Shown here: in pieces, positions 26,193 through 35,729 of the stretch
Position numbering within the stretch: the first letter of the stretch is position 1
Layout of the letters: each line of letters opens with the position of its first letter
Assembly (NCBI RefSeq): GCF_002954265.1
Contig: NZ_PPSL01000005.1
Span: forward strand, 248,001-312,000
Origin: Flavipsychrobacter stenotrophus
GTDB taxonomy: Bacteria > Bacteroidota > Bacteroidia > Chitinophagales > Chitinophagaceae
Direction of reading: 5' to 3'
DNA length: 64,000 nucleotides
Translations under genes and position numbers: made by a program
The notes under the pieces: model-generated
Databases searched by the model: none
What the model was told of the DNA's origin: nothing
The model's input: only the letters and a program-made list of their open reading frames with translations

Positions 26193-28133
26193 TTACCAAT
26201 GAACCAGTTTCAGGTTAGACTCTTCGCTACCACCTGTTATCCTTAAGACGTAATTACCTGACGGCAATTTGGCACCGGGGATCTGTGTAGTTCCCTGAGC
26301 ACTCTTACCTTCCCACAGTATTCTGCCGGTAATATCTGATAATGAAAGTGCGAGCCCTTCATTGGTATCCTGTAGCTCCCAATGATTTTGAGTAGGATTG
26401 GGGTATACTTTAAACTCTTTCTGATCCAACATCCCGACACTCAACTTTGTATCATGAGTGATGGCACCATTTATTTTAAGAATGGTCCAAACATTTTGGT
26501 TAAGATATGCATTGGTCATAGTAGGCGCCCAGTCGAACATATAGATCTGAGTATCGAGAGAATTGTAAACTTTTATAAAAGTATCTACCGACAAGCTATG
26601 CAGTTGTATCTCAACAGGAGTACTGAAATGATTGGTGTATGACGGACATGACCGGGTCTGGATCAACTTAACATATACAGTAGACCCGGATTGATTCCAG
26701 GATACTTTATAAATAGGATATCCCCTGCCATAGATCCATTGATTGAAGAAAGTATCTAGCGGCACACCATAAGCGGCCTCTGCCAGCGCTTTAAAATTAG
26801 CGGTAGTAGCATGACCCAGAGCATAGTTCTGCTGATAGGTTTTCAGTACGCTGAAGAAAACACTGTCCGAAGGAGCTATGTATTGAAGCATTCTTATAAC
26901 CGCCTGTGCCTTGTTATATACTGTCTGCTGATGAAATAAGCTATCGCTGTTGCTGGTATCTGTAACCAGTACCCTACCGCACGCATCGCCCAAAGCAGAA
27001 TACAGAAGCCCCTGCCTGTGTGCCTTTGCTGCAGCGGGCGACCAAAAGTGATCAAGGAATACAGCTTCAGAAAACGTAGCAAAGCCTTCGCTCAACCACA
27101 CGTCGCGCCAGTCCTGGTAGGTAACATTATCTCCCCACCACTGGTGGCACAACTCATGTGCAATAATGTAAGTATTAGGAACACCAATAGTGGTCATAGT
27201 CTGGTGCTCCATGCCGCCCGGCAGTGAGGTATAACATACTCCATACTTCTCTCTCCAGAAAGGATAACGACCGTAGAGCGATGAGAAGTAATCTATGAAT
27301 AGACCTATACTATCAAAATTGGCTTTGTACGCGGGATTGAACGTTGGCGTATCAATAAAGAAGTTCTGAATAAGTACAGAATCTGTTGACGCTGAAAAAT
27401 GCCAGTAAGATCGGTACTCTCTGTATTTAGCAACAGCTACAGAAATAAGGTAATAGTCTATGGGGTAATGAGTTTGCCAGTGGAATGTCCATGAGCCTGG
27501 CGTTGATACGGAATCAATTGAGAGCAGAACTCCGTTGCTGCCATCTCTTACATGAGCAGGCACGGTAACGAACATATCTACTGAATCAATTTTGTCTTGT
27601 ATAGATTGTTTGCATGGCCACCAGTTTTTAGCAACATATGGATCGCTGATGGTGAATACCATATGCGTGCCGCCTGAGCTTACAGAATGGGTAATACCAT
27701 TAAAGAAACCGCCTGTGCCACCCGGAGGCAAACCATGGTAATAAACCTGTGTATTAAACGCTGTACCCGCGATAAGTGCTGTTGGCAACGTCATTGTTCT
27801 TACCCAGCCAACCGCAGTAACAGGCAACATAGCACCATTTACAAATGCAGAATCTATGGTAAAAGAAGAGTCCAGCTCAAAGGTGTAGACCGACATTGAT
27901 GACGCCGTAACTACTGCATTGGTAATCACATTGCCACTTACATACACCGAGGTATCAGTAAGATTAATGTTGAATCTTAAATGCTTTACATCGTAGTAAT
28001 CTTCAGCAGGACTGGCTACAGTAGTTTTTGCCGCCCTTTTGTTATTGCCATGAGCGCAATACCCTGCACCCGCATAAGTTGATGAGGCAAATAATAGTAT
28101 AACGACAGAGGTAAGGAGTAAACGTAAATTCAT
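26193..28133 (-). CDS. M1 family zinc aminopeptidase with T9SS sorting domain
   Basis: 646 residues with a signal peptide (MNLRLLLTSVVILLFASSTYAG). An N-terminal M1 beta domain is followed by the catalytic domain with GGMEHQTM (variant of the GxMEN exopeptidase motif; H replaces N) and HELCHQWWGDNVTYQDWRD, then the distal zinc ligand in WLSEGFATFSEA. The last ~75 residues form a T9SS sorting domain (KVYPNPTQNHWEL, LSDITGRILWEG, LPSGNYVLRI). It is a secreted peptidase for peptide breakdown outside the cell. The altered GAMEN residue might change substrate preference. Confidence 0.92.
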   Translation of the reverse strand: MNLRLLLTSVVILLFASSTYAGAGYCAHGNNKRAAKTTVASPAEDYYDVKHLRFNINLTDTSVYVSGNVITNAVVTASSMSVYTFELDSSFTIDSAFVNGAMLPVTAVGWVRTMTLPTALIAGTAFNTQVYYHGLPPGGTGGFFNGITHSVSSGGTHMVFTISDPYVAKNWWPCKQSIQDKIDSVDMFVTVPAHVRDGSNGVLLSIDSVSTPGSWTFHWQTHYPIDYYLISVAVAKYREYRSYWHFSASTDSVLIQNFFIDTPTFNPAYKANFDSIGLFIDYFSSLYGRYPFWREKYGVCYTSLPGGMEHQTMTTIGVPNTYIIAHELCHQWWGDNVTYQDWRDVWLSEGFATFSEAVFLDHFWSPAAAKAHRQGLLYSALGDACGRVLVTDTSNSDSLFHQQTVYNKAQAVIRMLQYIAPSDSVFFSVLKTYQQNYALGHATTANFKALAEAAYGVPLDTFFNQWIYGRGYPIYKVSWNQSGSTVYVKLIQTRSCPSYTNHFSTPVEIQLHSLSVDTFIKVYNSLDTQIYMFDWAPTMTNAYLNQNVWTILKINGAITHDTKLSVGMLDQKEFKVYPNPTQNHWELQDTNEGLALSLSDITGRILWEGKSAQGTTQIPGAKLPSGNYVLRITGGSEESNLKLVHW

Positions 28134-28223
28134 AAATGAAATTTATTTCGCATAGCAAATTAATACTAATTGTGGAGAAATGGACTAACGTAACGAAAAT
28201 GATGACCTGCAACCGAATAAGCC

Positions 28224-28463
28224 CTATACTTTCCGCAGATCATAATCGGCCTGCAGATCAAGCCAGAATTGCACGGAAATATTCAGTTCTTTTTCGAGCC
28301 TTTGGGCAATGTCAGCGGTAACAGATTCTTTACGGTTGAGCAGATCTAAAAAATCAGATGGGAACATCCCTATTCGAACAGCGAATGCAATAGGATCTTC
28401 ACCTCTTGCATCCAGCTCATAGACAAGTATCTCGCCGGGATGAAGTATTTCGTTGGTGTTCAT
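28224..28463 (-). CDS. HigA-like XRE-family antitoxin/regulator (orphan)
   Basis: A 79-residue HTH protein. The opening HPGEILVYELDARGEDPIAFAVRIGM and the end VTADIAQRLEKELNISVQFWLDLQADYDL match the HigA family (VapI-type lambda-repressor-like HTH). HigA antitoxins normally neighbour the HigB RNase toxin. No such gene is seen: the gene lies 15 bp after miaA on the same strand, and downstream is the M1 peptidase. It may be a solitary regulator or the relic of a toxin-antitoxin pair. Confidence 0.8.
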   Translation of the reverse strand: MNTNEILHPGEILVYELDARGEDPIAFAVRIGMFPSDFLDLLNRKESVTADIAQRLEKELNISVQFWLDLQADYDLRKV

Positions 28464-28478
28464 TGTCGGTTGCTATAA

Positions 28479-29378
28479 TTACAATTCAATCAGTTCAAGT
28501 ATCTTGTCAACAACATACTTATCATCCGCCATCAACCATGTTATTTCAGGGTCGCGCTTAAACCAGGTGAGCTGTCGCTTGGCATAGTTACGTGAGTTCT
28601 GTTTGATCTTATCTACTGCATATGCCAGCGTACTCTTACCATCAAAATAATCAAATAGCTCAACGTACCCAACGGTTTGTAGATTCTTTAAATGACGGGA
28701 TGTATATAGGCTTTGCGCTTCCACTTCCAATCCATTCTCCATCATGATGTCTACGCGTTGGTTAATGCGGTCGTACAGCTGTTGCCGTGGCAATTCCAAC
28801 CCTACTTTGATGATCTTGAAGGGCCTTTGCTTTTTAGTGTTCGTGCGATAAGCTGCGATGCTTGCTCCAGTTGACCGAATGAATACCAAAGCCCTGATAA
28901 GGCGTGCAGGGTTGGCTATCTCCATCTGCTCATAATAAACAGGATCTTCTTTACTTAGCGCATCCTGCAACCAGGTAATTCCCTCTTTGGCATACCGGTC
29001 ATTTACCTCTTTAGTTATGGCTTCATCTACAGCCGGCATAGGGTCTATGCCTTCACACAATGCCTTTATGTATAAGCCTGTACCGCCGCACACCACAGCA
29101 GTATCACAAGCTTCAAAAATGGAGGATAGATACCCCAGGGCCAGCTGCTCGTAGTCAGCTACAGTCAAAGCATCAATAGCAGAAAAATCATCAACAAAAT
29201 AGTGTTTTATGCCTTGCTGTTCCTCAATAGTTGGCTTGGCAGTGCCAATAGACATTTCTTTATAGCACTGCCTGCTGTCGGCCGATACGATGCTGGTGCC
29301 CAGGCGTTTGGCGACATCAACAGCTATTGCTGTTTTACCCACTGCCGTAGGACCTTGTATGACTATGAGTTGCTTCAA
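28479..29378 (-). CDS. miaA: tRNA dimethylallyltransferase
   Basis: 299 residues, full length. MiaA transfers dimethylallyl to A37 of tRNAs reading UNN codons. Motifs: P-loop GPTAVGKTA (9-17), SADSRQCYKEMSIGTAKP, VVCGGTGLYIKAL, and the C-terminal NSRNYAKRQLTWFKRD. It is followed at 15 bp by the orphan HigA-like gene. Downstream of it on the minus strand no terminator is seen until after that gene. Confidence 0.96.
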   Translation of the reverse strand: MKQLIVIQGPTAVGKTAIAVDVAKRLGTSIVSADSRQCYKEMSIGTAKPTIEEQQGIKHYFVDDFSAIDALTVADYEQLALGYLSSIFEACDTAVVCGGTGLYIKALCEGIDPMPAVDEAITKEVNDRYAKEGITWLQDALSKEDPVYYEQMEIANPARLIRALVFIRSTGASIAAYRTNTKKQRPFKIIKVGLELPRQQLYDRINQRVDIMMENGLEVEAQSLYTSRHLKNLQTVGYVELFDYFDGKSTLAYAVDKIKQNSRNYAKRQLTWFKRDPEITWLMADDKYVVDKILELIEL

Positions 29379-29423
29379 TATGAAAAAACGGTTCGCTTAA
29401 AATGTTTACTATAATTTCTAAAA

Positions 29424-29456
29424 AACAAGAAGGCGACCTACGACCGCCTTCTTGTT
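29424..29456 (-). terminator. terminator of the PRiA4_ORF3-like gene
   Basis: A 12-bp stem AACAAGAAGGCG / CGCCTTCTTGTT with a short loop; on the minus strand it is followed by T residues (complement of 29419-29425). Confidence 0.8.
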
Positions 29457-29478
29457 ATATGAGTTGAACATCTATTGC

Positions 29479-30054
29479 TTAAAAATCCTGGCTGTTATCT
29501 TCTACGTGACTTTCTTCAGCACCACCATCATCACTGCCGCCTTCGCCCTCATTACCATAACCTTCGGCCATGTCTTCAGCTCCCAGGTCGTACTTTTCTT
29601 CTATCTCCATGAGCTTACTTGGATTCACACCCTTTATGCCATATTGAGCTGGCGCTACACCTTCTTTACGTAACACAAACGGATACACTCTTCTGTAAGT
29701 CTCGTCTTTGCTTACGTTCAGGAGTTCTACAAGGAAAGTCCATTTTTTACCTGCGGGATCATACACGTAAACAAACTTCTGAGATGGAGTGGCTACCAGT
29801 GCCTGCACCGGGGTGCGGGTCATAGACAAAGCCGGTGCATCTTTCTTATTCACCAACACTTCTGAATTGAACTCTCTGCCATAAGCCCACTTATCATTAC
29901 TCTCGTAAAATGATGCCGGGTGCTTACCGTCGAACTCATAAGCCTGCACTATACCCTTATGGAACTCTAAAAAGGTTTGTGTACCCTGTATCTCTATGTC
30001 GCGGTAGGTAAGGTCGTCGTCTTCCCAATATATTCTGAATCGAAGTATGGCCAT
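29479..30054 (-). CDS. PRiA4_ORF3-like (IS1096 TnpR-like) family protein
   Basis: 191 residues. The pattern MAILRFRIYWEDDDLTYRDIEIQGTQTF, FHKGIVQAYEFDGKHPASFYES and FVYVYDPAGKKWTFLVELL matches the plasmid pRiA4b ORF-3 family, common as a chromosomal gene in Bacteroidota and of unknown function. The last ~30 residues are very acidic and Gly/Ser-rich (EGEGGSDDGGAEESHVED), probably disordered. There is no transposon around it, so it is not evidence for a mobile element here. Confidence 0.8.
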   Translation of the reverse strand: MAILRFRIYWEDDDLTYRDIEIQGTQTFLEFHKGIVQAYEFDGKHPASFYESNDKWAYGREFNSEVLVNKKDAPALSMTRTPVQALVATPSQKFVYVYDPAGKKWTFLVELLNVSKDETYRRVYPFVLRKEGVAPAQYGIKGVNPSKLMEIEEKYDLGAEDMAEGYGNEGEGGSDDGGAEESHVEDNSQDF

Positions 30055-30232
30055 TGTTTGTATTTACGATGTAAAAATAATAAATGATTAGTCCCGATTG
30101 TAGATTAATATTGCAGAAATTTCTGAACACATAATAAGTGAATAATCAGGTATGCAAAGGGCTTGAATTGATTTACTAAAATAAATATGTGAAATGTGTT
30201 CAAAAAAATAAATATTGAAAACAAAAATTACT

Positions 30233-30240
30233 TACCTTTG
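30233..30240 (+). promoter_or_regulatory. -7 promoter box for rpmI-rplT
   Basis: TACCTTTG fits TAnnTTTG exactly. The transcript would start about 14 nt before the rpmI ATG, leaving no room for a long autoregulatory leader. Confidence 0.55.
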
Positions 30241-30260
30241 CAGTCCCAAATTTGATTTCC

Positions 30261-30458
30261 ATGCCTAAGATGAAAACGCACTCACGTGCGAAAAAGACAT
30301 TCAGAGTTACCGGTACTGGCAAGATCCGTAGGTACAAAGCTTTTAAGAGTCACTTGTTGACCAAGAAATCTAAAAGCCGCAAGCGTCACCTTCGTATCCA
30401 TGGCCTGGTTCATAAGAGCAACATGCCATTGGTTAAGCGTATGCTTGTAATGGGTTAA
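30261..30458 (+). CDS. rpmI: 50S ribosomal protein L35
   Basis: A 65-residue, strongly basic protein starting [20 protein letters not shown] and ending [10 protein letters not shown], typical of L35. The ATG at 30261 is chosen because the L35 N-terminus is MPKMKT; the upstream TTG would add three residues. It is followed by rplT 75 bp downstream, the usual order. The upstream partner infC is absent here; a minus-strand gene lies there instead. Confidence 0.97.
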   Translation: MPKMKTHSRAKKTFRVTGTGKIRRYKAFKSHLLTKKSKSRKRHLRIHGLVHKSNMPLVKRMLVMG

Positions 30459-30533
30459 TACCCTCAAGTATATTGTGCAGCAGGTAACTGTGAAAAAGTA
30501 AATTATTTTAATAAAAGACATTAATTTTTAGAT

Positions 30534-30878
30534 ATGCCACGTTCTGTAAATGCAGTAGCATCTCGCCAGAGAAGGAAAAAGATATTAAAGCAAGCAAAAG
30601 GTTTTTACGGTAAGCGTAAGAACGTATATACCGTTGCCAAAAACGTATTAGAGAAGGGTCTTGGATACAAGTTTGTAGGCCGTAAACTGAAGAAGCGCGA
30701 ATACCGCAGCCTTTGGATCGTGCGTATCAACGCTGCTATTCGTCCGGAAGGAATGAGCTACTCAGTATTTATGGGTAAGCTTGCTGCTAAGGGTATAGAC
30801 CTGAACCGTAAGGTATTGGCAGACCTGGCAATGAACGAGCCTGAGACTTTCAAAGCTCTTGCTGCTTCAGTAAAGTAA
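30534..30878 (+). CDS. rplT: 50S ribosomal protein L20
   Basis: 114 residues: [37 protein letters not shown], and the C-terminal [20 protein letters not shown] are L20 signatures. It binds 23S rRNA early in large-subunit assembly and in some bacteria represses its own operon. It forms an operon with rpmI and is closed by a strong terminator. Confidence 0.98.
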   Translation: MPRSVNAVASRQRRKKILKQAKGFYGKRKNVYTVAKNVLEKGLGYKFVGRKLKKREYRSLWIVRINAAIRPEGMSYSVFMGKLAAKGIDLNRKVLADLAMNEPETFKALAASVK

Positions 30879-30902
30879 TCAATTACTTACTCAATCATAT
30901 TG

Positions 30903-30933
30903 TAGCCCGCATCGAAAGATGTGGGCTATTTTT
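30903..30933 (+). terminator. terminator of rpmI-rplT
   Basis: An 11-bp stem TAGCCCGCATC / GATGTGGGCTA with a GAAA tetraloop and T5 run. Confidence 0.9.
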
Positions 30934-31113
30934 GCGTGTGCTAATCTGAATGATTGTCTGAACCAGGATTTATAGGATTAAAGGAAAAACAAGATGCCCG
31001 ATGGTGTAATATCTACAACTTATTTATTATTCCAATTATTATTTGACGGCATGGTTATTAAGGCATAAAGTATAAGTCCTGATAAAAGAGGCAAATATCA
31101 AAACAGAATAACC

Positions 31114-31473
31114 ATGAAAACAATTCAAATCAGCTTTTTTGCCCTGACGATGGGATTATTTGTAACGTCGTGCGGTAGCAGTACCACTGAGTCTACAATG
31201 AGTGACTCTAGCTCGTCAATGAGCACGGCACCTGCAATGCCGCCAACATCAGAAACATCTACCACAGTAACCACCACACCTGATACAGTAAGGTCTAGCA
31301 CCGGCACTTCGCCGGACGAGGCTCCGATGGATGGGTCTGCAAATGGCGCCACCAATACCATGGAAGGTGGTAGCACCACAACAACATCTACTACAACAAC
31401 ACATGAAGCACCCAAAGTGCAGAGCACCAAGGTAAAAACCAAGACGGTTATAAAGACAGAAACAAAGAAATAA
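31114..31473 (+). CDS. Ser/Thr-rich lipoprotein
   Basis: 119 residues. A signal peptide ends in a lipobox (GLFVTSCGSS), so the mature N-terminal cysteine is lipidated after LspA cleavage. The rest is low complexity: Ser/Thr runs (STTTTSTTTT), acidic and Pro residues, and a basic end (KVKTKTVIKTETKK) that could bind peptidoglycan or polyanions. Possibly glycosylated in a Bacteroidota host. No family recognised. Alone between two terminators. Confidence 0.75.
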   Translation: MKTIQISFFALTMGLFVTSCGSSTTESTMSDSSSSMSTAPAMPPTSETSTTVTTTPDTVRSSTGTSPDEAPMDGSANGATNTMEGGSTTTTSTTTTHEAPKVQSTKVKTKTVIKTETKK

Positions 31474-31487
31474 ACACGTTCTTCCTA

Positions 31488-31531
31488 TAACAGCAACAGC
31501 CCACATTGTGAAATGCGGGCTGTTGCTGTTA
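31488..31531. terminator. bidirectional terminator between lipoprotein gene and pyrG
   Basis: An 18-bp stem TAACAGCAACAGCCC.. / ..GGGCTGTTGCTGTTA with one mismatch. It serves the plus-strand lipoprotein gene and the minus-strand pyrG, 15 bp from the pyrG stop. Confidence 0.8.
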
Positions 31532-31546
31532 TTATTTGATAAAAAC

Positions 31547-33205
<1,659 letters not shown>

Positions 33206-33260
33206 TTACAAGACCGTGCAACTCTGGTGAAAAACAGGGGGAGAAGCAAAAGCGGTCACA

Positions 33261-33268
33261 CAAAGTTA
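33261..33268 (-). promoter_or_regulatory. -7 promoter box for pyrG
   Basis: Minus-strand TAACTTTG fits TAnnTTTG; it predicts a leader of about 60 nt before pyrG. Confidence 0.4.
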
Positions 33269-33305
33269 CAAAGAAGAGCGCAATAGTCAGAAATATTTTC
33301 CTTTA

Positions 33306-33719
33306 CTATTCAATAGTTGCGATACACTTTAACTCTATAGCTATTGCTGTAGGCAGTGAATCAATACCTACTGTAGTGCGACAGGGTTGATTATCTTTGA
33401 AGTACTCAGCGTAAATTTTATTATACGTATGGAAATCCCGCTTCATGTCTACAAGGAATACGGTAACATCTACCAGTTTATCCCATCCGCTGCCACTCTC
33501 TTCCAGTATAACCCGCACGTTGTCGAACACGCTGCGGCACTGTGCAGCAAAATCAAATTCGTGATGGTTGCCGTGTTTATCGGCCATCAACCCAGGTATT
33601 TCATCGGTACCTGCCTTGCGCGGACCAACACCAGAAAGAAATAAAAGATTACCTACACGCTTTGCATGAGGATATAAACCAACCGGTTTAGGTGCTTTAT
33701 CTGTAGAGAACTGTGACAT
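33306..33719 (-). CDS. RidA-family deaminase, possibly 2-aminomuconate deaminase type
   Basis: 137 residues of the YjgF/YER057c/RidA fold. FSTDKAPKPVGLYPHAKRVGNLLFLSGVGPR, AQCRSVFDNVRVILEESGSGWDKLVDVTVFL and the end TTVGIDSLPTAIAIELKCIATIE follow the family. The KAPKxVGxYPHA start and length resemble members annotated as 2-aminomuconate deaminase in kynurenine degradation. The catalytic Arg region appears as CRTTVG. No other kynurenine gene is in view, so plain imine deaminase (RidA) activity is equally possible. Confidence 0.85.
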   Translation of the reverse strand: MSQFSTDKAPKPVGLYPHAKRVGNLLFLSGVGPRKAGTDEIPGLMADKHGNHHEFDFAAQCRSVFDNVRVILEESGSGWDKLVDVTVFLVDMKRDFHTYNKIYAEYFKDNQPCRTTVGIDSLPTAIAIELKCIATIE

Positions 33720-33825
33720 ATGTTTATCTAAAAAGGTAAAATTAAAGCAATTGTGGAAAACTCACCACTATACATTCCACAGGCGGGCAAAGAGTAAAAA
33801 TTTCATCAGTGAAAACCCTGATTTT

Positions 33826-34209
33826 TTAATTAACAGAATGGAGAGAAATATAGTTCCCTTCGGTGTCTTCTATTACCGCTATATATCCCATAGTATCGCC
33901 CATAAAACTTTTCCCGAGCACAACTTTTCCTCCGGCAGGCTCTATCCTGTCAAGCACTACACTTAAGTCATTACCTGCGTTAAGATACACGCGTGACCCT
34001 TGCTTCGAGGGCACATACATTTCGCCGCAAACTATTGCCCCGCCTATACCTCCGTTATCTCGATGATGTAATAGTATGCCCATTTTGACAGGCCCCATAT
34101 CCATAACAGGCATCTCATAATCATAGATGGCATTATAAAAAACCCTTGCTCTGTCAAAATCGGCAACCGGTATTTCGAACCACGAAACCGCATTATGTAA
34201 CATCTCCAT
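33826..34209 (-). CDS. VOC (glyoxalase/bleomycin-resistance fold) family protein
   Basis: 127 residues. WFEIPVADFDRARVFYNAIY at the N-terminus and the ending YIAVIEDTEGNYISLHSVN are typical of the VOC superfamily: two beta-alpha-beta-beta-beta units forming a metal site. Close relatives are single-domain proteins described as glyoxalase-like and lack assigned substrates. It is on the same strand as RidA, about 110 bp upstream, so a shared transcript is possible. Confidence 0.85.
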   Translation of the reverse strand: MEMLHNAVSWFEIPVADFDRARVFYNAIYDYEMPVMDMGPVKMGILLHHRDNGGIGGAIVCGEMYVPSKQGSRVYLNAGNDLSVVLDRIEPAGGKVVLGKSFMGDTMGYIAVIEDTEGNYISLHSVN

Positions 34210-34283
34210 TTTGCGCTGAAATTTGTTAAAGACGATAAAAATAAAGAAGAAAAACGGGCTTTAACATTTTTTTTAAAATCGCG

Positions 34284-34298
34284 TGGCACAGAGTTTGC
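34284..34298 (+). promoter_or_regulatory. sigma-54 (RpoN) -24/-12 promoter
   Basis: TGGCAC-AGAGT-TTGC reproduces the sigma-54 consensus TGGCAC-N5-TTGC with exact spacing. Transcription would start near 34310, about 24 nt before the ATG of the 63-residue gene. Transcription would need an AAA+ enhancer-binding protein, which is not in this window. Confidence 0.7.
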
Positions 34299-34333
34299 GT
34301 ATGTACTACCAAACAGTTTAAAACACACATTTT

Positions 34334-34525
34334 ATGAAAAGGAATAGAGCAGTTACATACTTCCGTAAAGCACAGGCGTTGAAGATATGGGAAAACCCAA
34401 TGGAAGCCGATTTGAAAACACTTTTGAGCGCAACTCTGGCTATCAGCCGCAACCATGTTGTAAAGAAGCACATCACCAGCACACTACAGGAATTGAATAC
34501 AAATTTGTACAGGTTATCTGCTTAA
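34334..34525 (+). CDS. small basic protein behind a sigma-54 promoter
   Basis: 63 residues, basic and helical (MKRNRAVTYFRKAQALKIWE, KTLLSATLAISRNHVVKKHI), no signal peptide or membrane segment. No family is recognised. Its reality is supported by the near-perfect sigma-54 promoter placed 24 nt upstream of a clean ATG and by being the only open frame there. Such control suggests expression under a specific condition such as nitrogen, envelope or stress signals, but nothing in the sequence tells which. It could bind nucleic acid or act as a small regulator; that is inference. Confidence 0.6.
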   Translation: MKRNRAVTYFRKAQALKIWENPMEADLKTLLSATLAISRNHVVKKHITSTLQELNTNLYRLSA

Positions 34526-34680
34526 TGAGTAGATAATCTGTATTCCAAAATACACAGTTCCCGCCGCAACAATATTGTCAGATATTGTGATCCGACATAC
34601 GCAATTGCGCAAAGAACCATTCTGGAACATAGCTTCATCGTCTATTCAAATGGCGTCCCTCCCGGCAATTGGAAAAGAAA

Positions 34681-35118
34681 TCAATATACAGAGCCTGTAC
34701 CTGACGATTGGCTATTCTGCAGACAAGAATTGTAAAAGGACCTAGCTGTGTCCAGACACTCCTTATAGGTAACAGGCTTCACAACATAAGATGAAGCACC
34801 TGTCTTGATGCATTCATTCATTTCGATAGTATTGATGGATGTTGAGAATATAATAACTGGTATATGCCTGTATCTATCGTTTGCCTTCAACATTTTTAAT
34901 GTTTGTGTACCATTCATCCTTGGCATATTCAGGTCGAGTACAATGAGTGTAGGTAAGTCGCTTTCTGCATTTATTGCATCAAGATAAGAGAGAATATTTT
35001 CCCCATTTTCCACAAAATGAATGAGCTCGGACAGTTGTATTTCCCGAAACGTGTCCTCCATGATCATCCTGTCTTCAGGATCATCATCAGCTAACAATAT
35101 TTTTACAGTTTCGGACAT
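34681..35118 (-). CDS. single-domain response regulator (Rcp1-like)
   Basis: 145 residues comprising only a receiver domain: ILLADDDPEDRMI (acidic pocket), LIVLDLNMPRMNG with phosphoacceptor D62, IIFSTSI (Thr/Ser switch) and VVKPVTY (Lys). Rcp1-like receivers take phosphate from PAS or phytochrome-type kinases. No kinase is adjacent; the nearest kinases are at 53-59 kb. It is followed on the same strand from upstream by the unknown gene at 35190. Confidence 0.9.
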   Translation of the reverse strand: MSETVKILLADDDPEDRMIMEDTFREIQLSELIHFVENGENILSYLDAINAESDLPTLIVLDLNMPRMNGTQTLKMLKANDRYRHIPVIIFSTSINTIEMNECIKTGASSYVVKPVTYKECLDTARSFYNSCLQNSQSSGTGSVY

Positions 35119-35189
35119 ACCTGTAAATTACACTTAAATATCCGCACTACCCCTGCAATTATTAAAATTTAAGCATTTGCATGCATTAC

Positions 35190-35561
35190 TCAGGAAAGAG
35201 AATCGGTAAAGAATAATTGATTGTTTGAAGATGGATGTGAATTGTATTCACCAATAGTGTCCTCAATAACATTAGCAGCCAGGTAAGTAGACAACTCTTT
35301 ATAGACGATCTCTCCGGCCGCATTGCGGGAAATTACCAGTATATCGAACAAAAAGCCCTTGTATTCTTCAAGCACCACATCCTGAGCATCCTGAGACATA
35401 ACCATGTAATACAGTATGAATCTTTGCTTGCTTGCCTGGTCGAAAGGGATGATCAAAACGTCTTCAATCTGCGACTTATCTCCATCGAATTTAGTGCCCA
35501 CAAGAGCCCGATATACGCTGCTTAAATACTTTGCCTGTTCTAATGAATATGGTGGGGTCAT
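35190..35561 (-). CDS. hypothetical protein, 123 aa
   Basis: A soluble mixed alpha/beta protein (SLEQAKYLSSVYRALVGTKFD, IEDVLIIPFDQASKQRFILYYMV, GFLFDILVISRNAAGEIVYKEL) with a polar, serine/asparagine-rich C-terminus. No family recognised. It is on the same strand 71 bp upstream of the single-domain response regulator, so it might be coexpressed with it. Confidence 0.6.
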   Translation of the reverse strand: MTPPYSLEQAKYLSSVYRALVGTKFDGDKSQIEDVLIIPFDQASKQRFILYYMVMSQDAQDVVLEEYKGFLFDILVISRNAAGEIVYKELSTYLAANVIEDTIGEYNSHPSSNNQLFFTDSLS

Positions 35562-35729
35562 TTATAAGTATATTTTCTGCCTGTAAGTTACACAAGGTTA
35601 TTTAGCTATATAACCATGCCAACTCAATAACACAAATTTAGCAAAGAGATAACATCCACTTAACTTTTTTATTAAATTTAATTATGTTATGAAAAATAAT
35701 TTTTCTCATAATCTATAACTCTCTAATTT

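Noticed and set aside
28224-29378. Complete HigBA toxin-antitoxin module
   Set aside because: No HigB-like frame exists on either side of the HigA-like gene.
29479-30054. PRiA4_ORF3 protein as a sign of a plasmid or IS element
   Set aside because: The family is common on Bacteroidota chromosomes, and no transposase or inverted repeats flank it.
31125-31442. 105-codon minus-strand frame opposite the Ser/Thr-rich lipoprotein
   Set aside because: A valine-rich mirror of a low-complexity Thr/Ser gene, an expected artefact.
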